Shown here piece after piece: positions 1 through 7,359 of a DNA stretch of 64,000 bases (the stretch's first letter is position 1; every line of letters starts with the position of its first letter). Where the stretch lies: positions 96,938 through 160,937 of IMG/VR virus record IMGVR_UViG_3300042897_000994; one strand, given 5' to 3'. Both the position numbers and the translations under genes were made by a program. The notes beneath the pieces are model-generated. The model had not been told where the DNA came from and searched no databases. It saw nothing but the letters and a program-made list of their open reading frames with translations. Origin of the DNA: a virus.

Positions 1-425
1 TCTTCAATAATGCAAAAGAGATAGTTTCTTATTTTGTTAATCTTAGATTGGGTTACTATCAGAAAAGAAAAGACTATTTTATAGAACAAATAGAAAGAGA
101 ACTTATGATTCTTTCTAATAGAGCTCGCTTCATTAAGGGTATTTTAGAAGAAAAGATCAAAGTTAATAAAGTAAAGAGAGAAGATCTTATAGCTACTTTA
201 GAAAAAATGAAATTTGATAAAGTAGATGGAAGTTTTCAATATTTGATTGGAATGCCAATCTACTCTCTAACTTTAGAAAAGTACGAAGAGCTTCTAAAAC
301 AAGTTACAGACAAAGAATCTGAACTTGAATTAATGAAAAAGTCTGATATTACTGAAATGTATAAAAAGGACTTGAAAGAACTTGAAAAGAAAATCAAAGA
401 AACTTCTAATAACAATAACAAATGA
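1..425 (+). CDS. Phage type II DNA topoisomerase subunit, C-terminal fragment (partial)
   Basis: The frame is open from base 3 of the window, so this is the tail of a gene starting upstream, not a complete gene from the TTG at 48. The roughly 140 visible residues match the coiled-coil and C-gate end of GyrA-like phage topoisomerase subunits (T4 gp52 family): a KRKDYF helix, then LSNRARFI, then YLIGMPIYSLT followed by a charged EELLKQ coiled coil. In T4 this subunit performs DNA breakage and reunion during replication. It ends in an Asn/Lys-rich tail and overlaps the next gene by ATGA. The family call rests on motif memory, without a search. Confidence 0.75.
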   Translation, partial: FNNAKEIVSYFVNLRLGYYQKRKDYFIEQIERELMILSNRARFIKGILEEKIKVNKVKREDLIATLEKMKFDKVDGSFQYLIGMPIYSLTLEKYEELLKQVTDKESELELMKKSDITEMYKKDLKELEKKIKETSNNNNK

Positions 426-1495
426 GCAAACTTGCTTTAACCTACGATGACATTCAGTTAGTACCTGCACTATCTACAGTTGCATCTAGACAAAAAATAA
501 AATTGCGTACTCTAGTGTCTAGAAGATACGGTATTTTGAATCCTTTCGTAGCTTCTCCGATGGACACGGTTTGTGAAGAAGAAATGGCATTCAAGATGTT
601 CTTAATGGGAGGTGTAGGATGCATTCATCGATTCATGTCGGTTGAAGATCAGATAAAAATAGTTCGTAGTTTGAACGGTAGAATCTATGGCGACGGTTTT
701 GGAGGACCTTATGAGGATTGGGGAATTATGTTGGATGATTGGCACTCAGAAATTCCACACATCCCAATTATGGCTGCAATTGGAGTGATGGCTTCTGACG
801 TAGAAAGAGCTAAGAAATTAGTAGAAGCAGGAGCAAATATTATTTTAATAGATGTTGCACACGGTCATCATCAAAATGTGATTGACATGATAAAAATATT
901 AAAAGAAGCTCTACCTCAGCATGTAGACATTATTGCAGGTAATATTGCAACTGCTCAAGCTGCAATTGATTTAGAAGAAGCAGGAGCAGACGGTCTCAGA
1001 GTAGGTATAGGGGGAGGATCTCTCTGTACTACTCGAGTTAAGACCGGATTTGGTATTCCAAACGTAACTTCAATTATGGAAATTGAAGCAGTTGCTAAAA
1101 CTCCAATTATGGCAGATGGGGGAATCAGAAGCAGCGGAGATATTGCCAAAGCATTAGCAGTCGGTGCATCTTCGGTAATGTTAGGTTCGTTATTGTCTGG
1201 TACTGATGAAGCACCCGGGCAAATTATCGAAAAGCCTAATGGTTTATACAAGAGATATAGAGGAGCAGCTTCATTAGAAACAAAAACGGTTCACGGTCAA
1301 GCTCAACGAAACGTAGAAGGAGAATCTACGGTTGTTCCGTATAAGGGTGGTGTTAAATTTATTTTGAACGGACTTATTGATGGAGTTAAATCTGCACTTT
1401 CTTATGCAGGTTCAGAATCTTTAAAAACTTATAATCCAGAATTTGTACAAGTTACAAACGCTGGAGCAGCAGAAGCAAAACCACATTTACTATGA
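422..1495 (+). CDS. GMP reductase / IMP dehydrogenase family enzyme
   Basis: A 357-residue TIM-barrel purine enzyme. The catalytic loop GIGGGSLCTTR (about 195-205, nucleophile Cys202) and the phosphate-binding ADGGIR (231-236) are intact. There is no CBS insert, and the length fits GMP reductase (about 350). The flap reads VVPYKG (304-309): IMP dehydrogenases normally have Arg just before that Tyr region (the Arg-Tyr dyad), whereas GMP reductases do not, so reductase activity (GMP to IMP) is favoured. The RYRGAAS segment is more IMPDH-like, so the exact reaction is unsettled. The start overlaps the topoisomerase stop by ATGA and the stop overlaps the next gene the same way. Confidence 0.85.
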   Translation: MSKLALTYDDIQLVPALSTVASRQKIKLRTLVSRRYGILNPFVASPMDTVCEEEMAFKMFLMGGVGCIHRFMSVEDQIKIVRSLNGRIYGDGFGGPYEDWGIMLDDWHSEIPHIPIMAAIGVMASDVERAKKLVEAGANIILIDVAHGHHQNVIDMIKILKEALPQHVDIIAGNIATAQAAIDLEEAGADGLRVGIGGGSLCTTRVKTGFGIPNVTSIMEIEAVAKTPIMADGGIRSSGDIAKALAVGASSVMLGSLLSGTDEAPGQIIEKPNGLYKRYRGAASLETKTVHGQAQRNVEGESTVVPYKGGVKFILNGLIDGVKSALSYAGSESLKTYNPEFVQVTNAGAAEAKPHLL

Positions 1496-1755
1496 TAGAA
1501 GTAGAATCAAGCACAATTAAAAAGATAGGATATAGTTATCCAGATAGAAAGCTTATTGTAGAGTTTAAGTCTGGTGGAATTTATCACTATAAAGATGTAC
1601 CCGAAGAAGTTTTTGAAGAGTTAAAAACTTCTGAATCTATGGGAAAGTTTTTAAATGAAAATATAAAGAAAAAATATGAATTCGAAGCTGTATATTTACC
1701 TGGACGACGTGAGGACTCCGAAGGATCCGAACTGGAAAGTAGTCCGAAATTATGA
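1492..1755 (+). CDS. KTSC-domain protein
   Basis: An 87-residue protein whose first 66 residues match the KTSC fold: SSTIKKIGYSY, VEFKSGGIYHYKDVP, then a helix ending GKFLNENIKKKY. KTSC domains occur alone or beside nucleic-acid-related proteins; their function is not established. The last 20 or so residues are low complexity and lie in the 80-base overlap with the next gene, so the functional part probably ends near residue 68. It is coupled by ATGA to the upstream purine enzyme. Confidence 0.75.
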   Translation: MIEVESSTIKKIGYSYPDRKLIVEFKSGGIYHYKDVPEEVFEELKTSESMGKFLNENIKKKYEFEAVYLPGRREDSEGSELESSPKL

Positions 1756-2134
1756 GGAATTTGTAGATCTAGTTTCTAAAACTGGACTAGAAAATATTGA
1801 AACAATATCCTTAGATCATGATCTAGGTCCTATAGCAATGTCAGAATATTTTAACAATGTTTCACCTAATTACAAACTTGACTATAATAATCTTATAGAA
1901 GAAAAGACAGGATATGATTGTGCAAAATGGTTAGTTGATTATTATTATGAAAAATATGATAAAGAAGTTTCTAGAAATGAAAAAAGAAACTCCGGAATAT
2001 TATTCCCTCGGATTTACACTCATTCTGCTAATCCGATTGGTTCTGCTAATATCATGGGATATGTAAATAATTTTTTAATGAATGAAGCTCAACCACAAGA
2101 TTGTGTTAGAGTACAAATAGAACATACAGTATGA
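1676..2134 (+). CDS. Receiver-like protein (cyclic-phosphate-processing receiver, cREC-like)
   Basis: 152 residues. It opens with a beta strand and an acidic pair (YIYLDDVRTP), then SLDHDLG, then TGYDCAKWLVDYY, then IYTHSANPIGSANIMGYV. This order matches the receiver-like domain found fused to or near RNA/cyclic-phosphate processing enzymes (cREC family). The acidic pocket (DD, DHD) suggests metal binding, and no histidine kinase is nearby. The start overlaps the KTSC gene by 80 bases in another frame; the LDD motif begins only nine residues in, so a later start would destroy the fold. Confidence 0.65.
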   Translation: MNSKLYIYLDDVRTPKDPNWKVVRNYEEFVDLVSKTGLENIETISLDHDLGPIAMSEYFNNVSPNYKLDYNNLIEEKTGYDCAKWLVDYYYEKYDKEVSRNEKRNSGILFPRIYTHSANPIGSANIMGYVNNFLMNEAQPQDCVRVQIEHTV

Positions 2135-2349
2135 ACCTAGTATTTGAAGCTACATTATCTGCACTAGAAACTCAGAGAAAAGAAGCGTTAGCAGAGCTTT
2201 CTGTATATTTTCTCAGAACTAATGAGTACGATAAATCCGCGATAATAGATGCAGTTAAAAAATTAAATGAAGCTGAAAGCTGTATCGAAACCTTGATGAA
2301 AAATTTCATAGAAGAAAATAATGAGCAACAGGATAATATTAGTGGGTAA
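2131..2349 (+). CDS. Small hypothetical helical protein
   Basis: 72 residues, predicted almost entirely helical (LSALETQRKEALAELSVY ... AVKKLNEAESCIETLMKNF) with a Glu/Asn-rich tail. No recognised family. The start overlaps the upstream stop (ATGA) and its end overlaps the guanylate kinase start by 29 bases. Its position inside a nucleotide-metabolism operon is the only functional clue. Confidence 0.6.
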   Translation: MNLVFEATLSALETQRKEALAELSVYFLRTNEYDKSAIIDAVKKLNEAESCIETLMKNFIEENNEQQDNISG

Positions 2350-2806
2350 GGCCGGGAGCGGTAAGGACCACATCAGAAAAAAATTCCAAAGGAGAGGCTT
2401 CGAGTATGCGATTTCATATACTACGAGGCCTCCTCGTGAAGGAGAAGTAGATGGTAAAGATTACTATTTTCTAAGTGATGAAGAGTTCACAGAGATGCAG
2501 AAAAATGATCTATGGTATGAGTGGGTTGAATTCAATGGTTGGAGATATGGAACCACGAAAGAGCAATTCTATTCAGAAAAGCCAATGGTCTTTATTATGA
2601 CTCCAGTAGGTCTTTCTCATGTAAAGGGTGAAGACAGAGAATCAAGCTTGGTAATTTATTTGGATATTGATAGACTTACGAGAATCAGAAGACTAGATGC
2701 CCGAAATATGCCAGGAGATTCAGTTTGGAGAAGAGTACAAGCTGATAGCGAAGACTTTAAAAACTTTAATAACTTTGATATTGTGATTAAAAACTCAGAT
2801 TTTTAG
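2321..2806 (+). CDS. gmk: Guanylate kinase-like nucleoside monophosphate kinase
   Basis: 161 residues. P-loop GKAGSGKD at about 8-15, then the GMP-binding signature SYTTRPPREGEVDGKDYYF, then a lid region and an RRV arginine segment. It would phosphorylate (d)GMP to (d)GDP. It is shorter than cellular guanylate kinases (about 200) and has Asp where the P-loop usually has Ser/Thr, a variant also present in the dTMP-kinase-like neighbour. It lies in one operon with the dCMP hydroxymethylase, consistent with dNTP supply for phage DNA. Confidence 0.85.
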   Translation: MSNRIILVGKAGSGKDHIRKKFQRRGFEYAISYTTRPPREGEVDGKDYYFLSDEEFTEMQKNDLWYEWVEFNGWRYGTTKEQFYSEKPMVFIMTPVGLSHVKGEDRESSLVIYLDIDRLTRIRRLDARNMPGDSVWRRVQADSEDFKNFNNFDIVIKNSDF

Positions 2807-3192
2807 TGTTCACAATAGAAAATATCAAAGACAAAGATCTACTAAATAGAATAGTAGATGAAGAAACCGATCAAATATTCAAAAGACCGGGCAGAAGAGG
2901 CAGAAGCTATGATGAATTAAGAGCTTCAGTTTTGCAGGGTAAGGTTGCAGAACTTTACTTAGTCGAAACTGGAAAATATAAATTCTGCGATCTTAAATAT
3001 CATGATCTCTATAATCAAAAGAAACAGATTATAGAAGTTAAAGCTTATTCTTCTACTGAAATTCTCCCACCCTTCGTAATCAAAGATATCAGAAAGATTC
3101 AATCTTTAGATTGGAACAAATCTGATTGGTATTACTACTTTGGAGTTTTCGAAGGAGTGTACACTCTACATCAAAGAATAAAACTAAAGTAA
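2806..3192 (+). CDS. Hypothetical protein with possible PD-(D/E)XK nuclease core
   Basis: 128 residues with a GTG start overlapping the upstream TAG. The middle holds KVAELYLVE, then CDLKYHDL, then IIEVKAYSS: a Glu-helix followed by an Asp and a strand-borne E-x-K, the spacing seen in small PD-(D/E)XK endonuclease folds. No specificity domain is visible. The nuclease reading is inference from three short motifs; it could be an unrelated phage protein. Its place between two nucleotide kinases offers no extra support. Confidence 0.5.
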   Translation: MFTIENIKDKDLLNRIVDEETDQIFKRPGRRGRSYDELRASVLQGKVAELYLVETGKYKFCDLKYHDLYNQKKQIIEVKAYSSTEILPPFVIKDIRKIQSLDWNKSDWYYYFGVFEGVYTLHQRIKLK

Positions 3193-3213
3193 AAACAATT
3201 GTAAAAAAACTGA

Positions 3214-3219
3214 TATAAC
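3214..3219 (+). promoter_or_regulatory. TATAAC box 4 nt before the kinase start
   Basis: TATAAC is followed by four bases and then ATG at 3224. The same TATAAN-N4/5-ATG layout recurs at 4663, 20839, 21241, 38014, 41237 and 49483. It may be a -10 element giving leaderless or nearly leaderless mRNA, or an A/T translation signal. Confidence 0.35.
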
Positions 3220-3223
3220 AAAT

Positions 3224-3793
3224 ATGCAAAAATATATTATCTTTGAAGGTCTAGATCGTTGTGGTAAAGACACTCAAGTTGGATTAGTACAAAAGTCTTT
3301 TTCGGATGAGACTTTTCATGTCTTCCATTATAGCAAAATCCCACTAGAAACTCCAGAACAAAACAGAGAATATAGTGAAAGAATGTATAGAGATATGTTC
3401 AATGTGATGATAGAGAATAAAGGTGAAAATAGAAATTTTATCTTCAATCGATCTCATCTCGGAGAATCTGTATATGCTCCTCTATATAGAAATTATTTAG
3501 GTGATTATGTTTTTAAGATTGAAGAAGAATATATCGAAGATCTAAAATCTAATCTTTATCTTGTAGTTTTGGTAAATGAACCTTCTATCTTAATCAGTAG
3601 AGAAGATGGAGATTCTTTAAGCAAAGGCGAAGAAGATATTGCTAAAGAAAAACAAATGTTTGAAAGAGCTTATTTTGAAAGCAAAATTCAAAATAAAATC
3701 TTGATCGACTGTGGAGTAGATAGCCCAACAGAAATTGCACAAATTATTAAAGACTTTATTTTAGATTCAGAAAATGAAAATATACCAGGGTAA
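3224..3793 (+). CDS. Thymidylate kinase-like deoxynucleoside monophosphate kinase
   Basis: 189 residues. The N-terminus FEGLDRCGKDTQ is the dTMP-kinase P-loop, and FIFNRSHLGESVY occupies the place of the DRY/DRx motif. It would phosphorylate dTMP or a related dNMP. Directly downstream lies a dCMP-hydroxymethylase-like gene, so hydroxymethyl-dCMP is a plausible extra substrate, as T4 gp1 does for its own modified nucleotide; that link is inference. The end overlaps the next gene by 20 bases. The start ATG follows a TATAAC box. Confidence 0.8.
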   Translation: MQKYIIFEGLDRCGKDTQVGLVQKSFSDETFHVFHYSKIPLETPEQNREYSERMYRDMFNVMIENKGENRNFIFNRSHLGESVYAPLYRNYLGDYVFKIEEEYIEDLKSNLYLVVLVNEPSILISREDGDSLSKGEEDIAKEKQMFERAYFESKIQNKILIDCGVDSPTEIAQIIKDFILDSENENIPG

Positions 3794-4646
3794 TTCTTTC
3801 GCATCTGTATACAGAGATCTTCTGAACGATCTTTTAAATTCTCCTGAATATACATGTTCGCCTAGGGGAATGGAAATAAGAGAAATTACAGACTGTGCTC
3901 TAGTAATTGAAAATCCTGTCTTTGCAATGTATGAAAATGAGAGAAGATCTACTCAAGAAAAATATATTGCTGCAGAGTTTTTATGGTACTTTGCTGGTAG
4001 AAATGATTTAAGTTTTATCGAAAGATTCGCAAAGTTCTGGCAACATGTTGCAAATGAAGATGGAACTTTAAATTCTGCTTATGGAAATTTAATTTTCACA
4101 AAAAAGAATGAGCATAACATTTCACAGTGGGAATGGGCTTATAATTCATTAGTCGAAGATAAAGATACTCGTCAGGCAATTATGCATTTTAATATGCCTG
4201 AACACCAAAGACGTGGAAATAAAGATTTTGTTTGTACTCTAACTGGAATTTTTCAGATCAGAGAAAATAAATTGAATTTTACTGTGAACATGCGAAGTAA
4301 TGATGCCATCTTAGGAACTCCTACAGATATTCCTTTCTTCTGTGTTTTGCAGATCCAAATGTTAGAACTTTTAAAGTCTACATATCCAGATTTAGAACTC
4401 GGTACATATACACATTTTGCGCATTCTCTTCATATTTATGAAAGACATTTTCAACTGGTTGAAGAAATGTTAAAAGATGACAATTTTATTGCAAAAGATT
4501 TACCAAAAATCGATCAGACCCTGATATATAGATCAGGGAAACCCAACGAAAAAGTATTGGAAATGATTGATAAAATTGAAAAAGGCGAATCTGATGTAGA
4601 AGCAACAGGTGAAATTTTTAAATGGATTTATCAGAACATTTTCTGA
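3774..4646 (+). CDS. Deoxycytidylate (dCMP) hydroxymethylase-like, thymidylate-synthase fold
   Basis: 290 residues of the thymidylate synthase family. The catalytic Cys is in DFVCTLTG (Cys154), the phosphate clamp is NMRSND (172-177), and the end strand is HSLHIYERH. In true thymidylate synthases the segment after RS.D reads PFNIASY, and its Asn contacts dUMP; here it is TPTDIPFF with Asp185, the substitution that defines T4 gp42 and other dCMP hydroxymethylases. DF.CT, VNMRSND and SLH.Y.RHF also follow gp42 more than ThyA. The enzyme would make 5-hydroxymethyl-dCMP. A separate gene at 43538 keeps the Asn and is the real ThyA. Two GT-B proteins follow directly. Confidence 0.8.
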   Translation: MKIYQGNSFASVYRDLLNDLLNSPEYTCSPRGMEIREITDCALVIENPVFAMYENERRSTQEKYIAAEFLWYFAGRNDLSFIERFAKFWQHVANEDGTLNSAYGNLIFTKKNEHNISQWEWAYNSLVEDKDTRQAIMHFNMPEHQRRGNKDFVCTLTGIFQIRENKLNFTVNMRSNDAILGTPTDIPFFCVLQIQMLELLKSTYPDLELGTYTHFAHSLHIYERHFQLVEEMLKDDNFIAKDLPKIDQTLIYRSGKPNEKVLEMIDKIEKGESDVEATGEIFKWIYQNIF

Positions 4647-4662
4647 TATCAATAAAAAAGAT

Positions 4663-4668
4663 TATAAT
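4663..4668 (+). promoter_or_regulatory. TATAAT box 5 nt before a glucosyltransferase-like gene
   Basis: TATAAT followed by five bases and ATG at 4674, in a 27-base gap after the hydroxymethylase. It matches the recurring TATAAN-N4/5-ATG layout. Confidence 0.35.
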
Positions 4669-4673
4669 TTAAT

Positions 4674-5828
4674 ATGAACGTTACGAAATTTGAAAAGCCA
4701 GACACTTCCGTGAAATCGGTATATGTGTACTATTTTGGCAAGTATCCGAAGAAAACAAAACCAGCTAAAGATGTAACTTTACCTATCAGGCTTTGGCCAG
4801 AAGCTAAATTTTATATTAGATGTAATACTAAAGGAGGAATCGGAAAGAATAATCTGGAATATTTCTCTAATCTTTACAACGGAACTCAATTTGAGTTAGT
4901 AGAAGAAACTCTCGATCAAGTAGTAGATGCAGAAATGCTCTTTATCCATCATGAAAATTATAATGCATTTGGTGGAGTAGTTCGAGAATGCTGTATTCAT
5001 TTTGCTCAAATTCTAGGGAAATGGACGAAAAAGGCAACAGTTTTCTACAATGATGAATTATTCTCTGGTTTCTATGATATTAGGGATTGGTTAGAATCAA
5101 GATCAACAAATGAAAACTTCTTGAAAAATAATCCTCAAATTTTAGAAAGAGTTCCAAGAAGCGAAAATTGGGAAAATGTTACTCTGCTCATGAATGAAAA
5201 TAAAATCACAGACTGGGCTGATGTACATGTAAAAGACACTCTAACCGATAGAATTGAAGTTTCTTATCTATCAGATATTATTTTATATGATCTTCCTACC
5301 TCGGGAATGAAATATAAAAATAGTTATGAAAAGAAGGGAGTTTATGTTCCTCTGTTTACAGCAGAAAGAATTTCAGTTTGTAACAAACTTTTCAATGGAA
5401 ATGTAGAGATTACTTTTGCTGGATCTCGTTCAGATGAATTAAAAGAAAATATTGCAGGCGATGGAAAATACATTCAGAATTTTGAATTACCTGCATTCTT
5501 GAAAAAATTCGATTGGACTATTTATATCGGAAAGGGAAAGCAGTCTTCATATCTAGGAGCTACTTTTTACGAACCTCTATTAAAAGGTCTTCCTGTTTTT
5601 GTATGGACTGAAACCGACAAACAAAAGAAAGTTTTTGGTGATATCGATTGTTATTTCTCAACTGAAGATCAATTACAAAAGCTTGTTGAAAAGTGGGATA
5701 TGAAAGAACTTTACAAAACTCAAGTAGTACATATCTTCGGAAATGAACCTGAAGAAACTGGAGAATTTGAAAGTGTACAAGCTACAGAAATTCCAAAAGA
5801 AAAGCCTAAAGTAATTGCACTATTCTAA
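4674..5828 (+). CDS. Candidate DNA (hydroxymethylcytosine) glucosyltransferase, GT-B fold
   Basis: 384 residues, close to T4 beta-glucosyltransferase (351). An N-terminal block HHENYNAFGG followed by HFAQILGKW and a strand-Asp (TVFYNDELF) resembles the INFFGG...AQKFMAKY...YYLFTD region of T4 BGT. The C-terminal block ATFYEPLLKGLPVFVWTE (296-313), with a following FSTEDQLQKLVEK, matches the nucleotide-sugar half of the same fold. It ends in KVIALF, almost the same tail as the next gene. Sitting between dCMP hydroxymethylase and a paralogue, it most likely glycosylates hydroxymethylated bases; a surface-glycan role is the alternative. No search was run. Confidence 0.6.
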   Translation: MNVTKFEKPDTSVKSVYVYYFGKYPKKTKPAKDVTLPIRLWPEAKFYIRCNTKGGIGKNNLEYFSNLYNGTQFELVEETLDQVVDAEMLFIHHENYNAFGGVVRECCIHFAQILGKWTKKATVFYNDELFSGFYDIRDWLESRSTNENFLKNNPQILERVPRSENWENVTLLMNENKITDWADVHVKDTLTDRIEVSYLSDIILYDLPTSGMKYKNSYEKKGVYVPLFTAERISVCNKLFNGNVEITFAGSRSDELKENIAGDGKYIQNFELPAFLKKFDWTIYIGKGKQSSYLGATFYEPLLKGLPVFVWTETDKQKKVFGDIDCYFSTEDQLQKLVEKWDMKELYKTQVVHIFGNEPEETGEFESVQATEIPKEKPKVIALF

Positions 5829-6940
5829 TGATTGGAATAATTAGAACTCGACCATCTTTTGCAAGAGTAGAATATGAACCCTATCATTTTTTAAAATGGC
5901 TTGAGCTTTTTCCTCAAAATAGATTTTTGTGGTTGAGTAAAAATCCAGATAAAGTTAAAAAAAGATTCGGAGAAGAAAATTTTCCAGCAATAGAATCTTT
6001 TGATCTTGATGAATATTTTACAATTGAAAGTATCTCTGAACGTGAAAAGTATTTGGATGATTTAATTAAGAGTAAAAATCTAACTCAGATAATTACTATT
6101 CATAATGATATAAAGCAAAACTTTAAAAATGGAGCTGAAGAAAAGGGAACTTCCTTTTTTAACGGTATAGTAGAATCTGATAGTCTACCTACTTTTGTAT
6201 CAGTGAAAAATTTCTTTGAAGTTAATCACATTCCTTATTATCTTTCAAAGAAAATTCCAGTCGTTCATGTTTATGTAGATCCCCAAGAAGCATCTTGGAA
6301 TAGAATGACAGGATGCATTGAAGAAAAATATTTCTTCTATGAGAACTCAAGAATAGATGCAAAGTATCTACCTTTTGTAGAATGGAGTTTTTCAAAGCAG
6401 ATTAAAAAATATTCAAAGAAAAAGAAATTTGCATTTGGATTTACAGTAGTTACTGAAGACCGGGAACCTCTTTATTATCAATTAGCAGATATTAAAAATG
6501 TCAATTTTCTGGTTAAATTTCCGAAGATAGGAATTGATACCACGGTAAAAAGAGCCGATTATGCAGAAATGCTTAAAGAGAGTGAATTTACTCTTGTGAT
6601 TCCTTCGTATGAAGATACTGATTTTAGTAGTATTCGATTTTGGGATGCTATTACAAAAGCTTGCATTCCCTTTATTTTAGATACATGTAAATGGGAACAG
6701 GCTTTTGAGCAACATCCAGAAATAACAAAAATCATAAGTGAAGATCTTTTGGTGAATACTGATACCGTAAAAGAAAAGATTGAAAATACTGATTATGAAT
6801 CCTTGCTAAATAAAATCTGGAATACTCAAGACTGGAAAAATATTCAAGATCTAGAATGGTATCAAGATCAGATTAAGGGAATTTCATTTGCAGATTCTGA
6901 TAAACCTAAACCACCTTCCAAAAATATAGCTTTATTTTAA
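5828..6940 (+). CDS. Second candidate DNA glucosyltransferase, GT-B fold
   Basis: 370 residues, overlapping the previous gene's stop (TAATG). The C-terminal half contains FAFGFTVVTEDREP, an LKESEFTLVIPSYEDTDF segment and FSSIRFWDAITKACIPFIL (266-284), the donor-binding block equivalent to ITLRVWETMASDAVMLID in T4 BGT and to the block in the preceding gene. It ends in NIALF, mirroring VIALF next door. The shared tail, tandem position and hydroxymethylase neighbour point to modified-DNA glycosylation, perhaps a second sugar or opposite anomer. This assignment is inference from motifs. Confidence 0.55.
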   Translation: MIGIIRTRPSFARVEYEPYHFLKWLELFPQNRFLWLSKNPDKVKKRFGEENFPAIESFDLDEYFTIESISEREKYLDDLIKSKNLTQIITIHNDIKQNFKNGAEEKGTSFFNGIVESDSLPTFVSVKNFFEVNHIPYYLSKKIPVVHVYVDPQEASWNRMTGCIEEKYFFYENSRIDAKYLPFVEWSFSKQIKKYSKKKKFAFGFTVVTEDREPLYYQLADIKNVNFLVKFPKIGIDTTVKRADYAEMLKESEFTLVIPSYEDTDFSSIRFWDAITKACIPFILDTCKWEQAFEQHPEITKIISEDLLVNTDTVKEKIENTDYESLLNKIWNTQDWKNIQDLEWYQDQIKGISFADSDKPKPPSKNIALF

Positions 6941-7359
6941 TGGAATTACTCAACACCCACCCAATTAAAAAATCAGATTTAGGCTTTCATGGCAACCTTT
7001 TCGGAGGGAAATTGCTCGCCTGGATCGATGCAGCTGCTGCTGGGTATTCCATGCAATTATGTGACACCCCTAGAATGGTTACTGTATCAATTGATAAATG
7101 TATTTTTGAAAAGCCAGCAAGAGAAAGTCAGCTTTTAAAAATTTACGGAGAGCCAAGTGAATTAGGCAACACTTCAGTCACGATGTACCTAGAGGCAAGA
7201 GCTCATAATGTTTACACTGGCAGACAGACTCTTGTCTTAAAAACTCATATCAAATTTGTACATATTGATGAAGAAGGAAATCCAATTCCAATTGCAGAAA
7301 AAGGCAGAACTCGGGTACAAAAAATGATCGATTCAAAAACAAATATAGAAGAAAAATGA
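6940..7359 (+). CDS. YciA-like acyl-CoA thioesterase (hotdog fold)
   Basis: 139 residues. HGNLFGGKLLAWIDAAAAGYS is the hotdog signature of YciA/ACOT-type thioesterases (N-x-x-G-x-x-x-G-G ... D), followed by VTVSIDKCIFEKPA and SVTMYLEARAH. It would hydrolyse acyl-CoA; no fatty-acid pathway is nearby. It sits between the glucosyltransferase pair and UDP-galactopyranose mutase, joined by TAATG upstream and a 4-base overlap downstream. It is unusual cargo for a phage; a role in host metabolism or lipid remodelling is speculative. Confidence 0.8.
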   Translation: MELLNTHPIKKSDLGFHGNLFGGKLLAWIDAAAAGYSMQLCDTPRMVTVSIDKCIFEKPARESQLLKIYGEPSELGNTSVTMYLEARAHNVYTGRQTLVLKTHIKFVHIDEEGNPIPIAEKGRTRVQKMIDSKTNIEEK

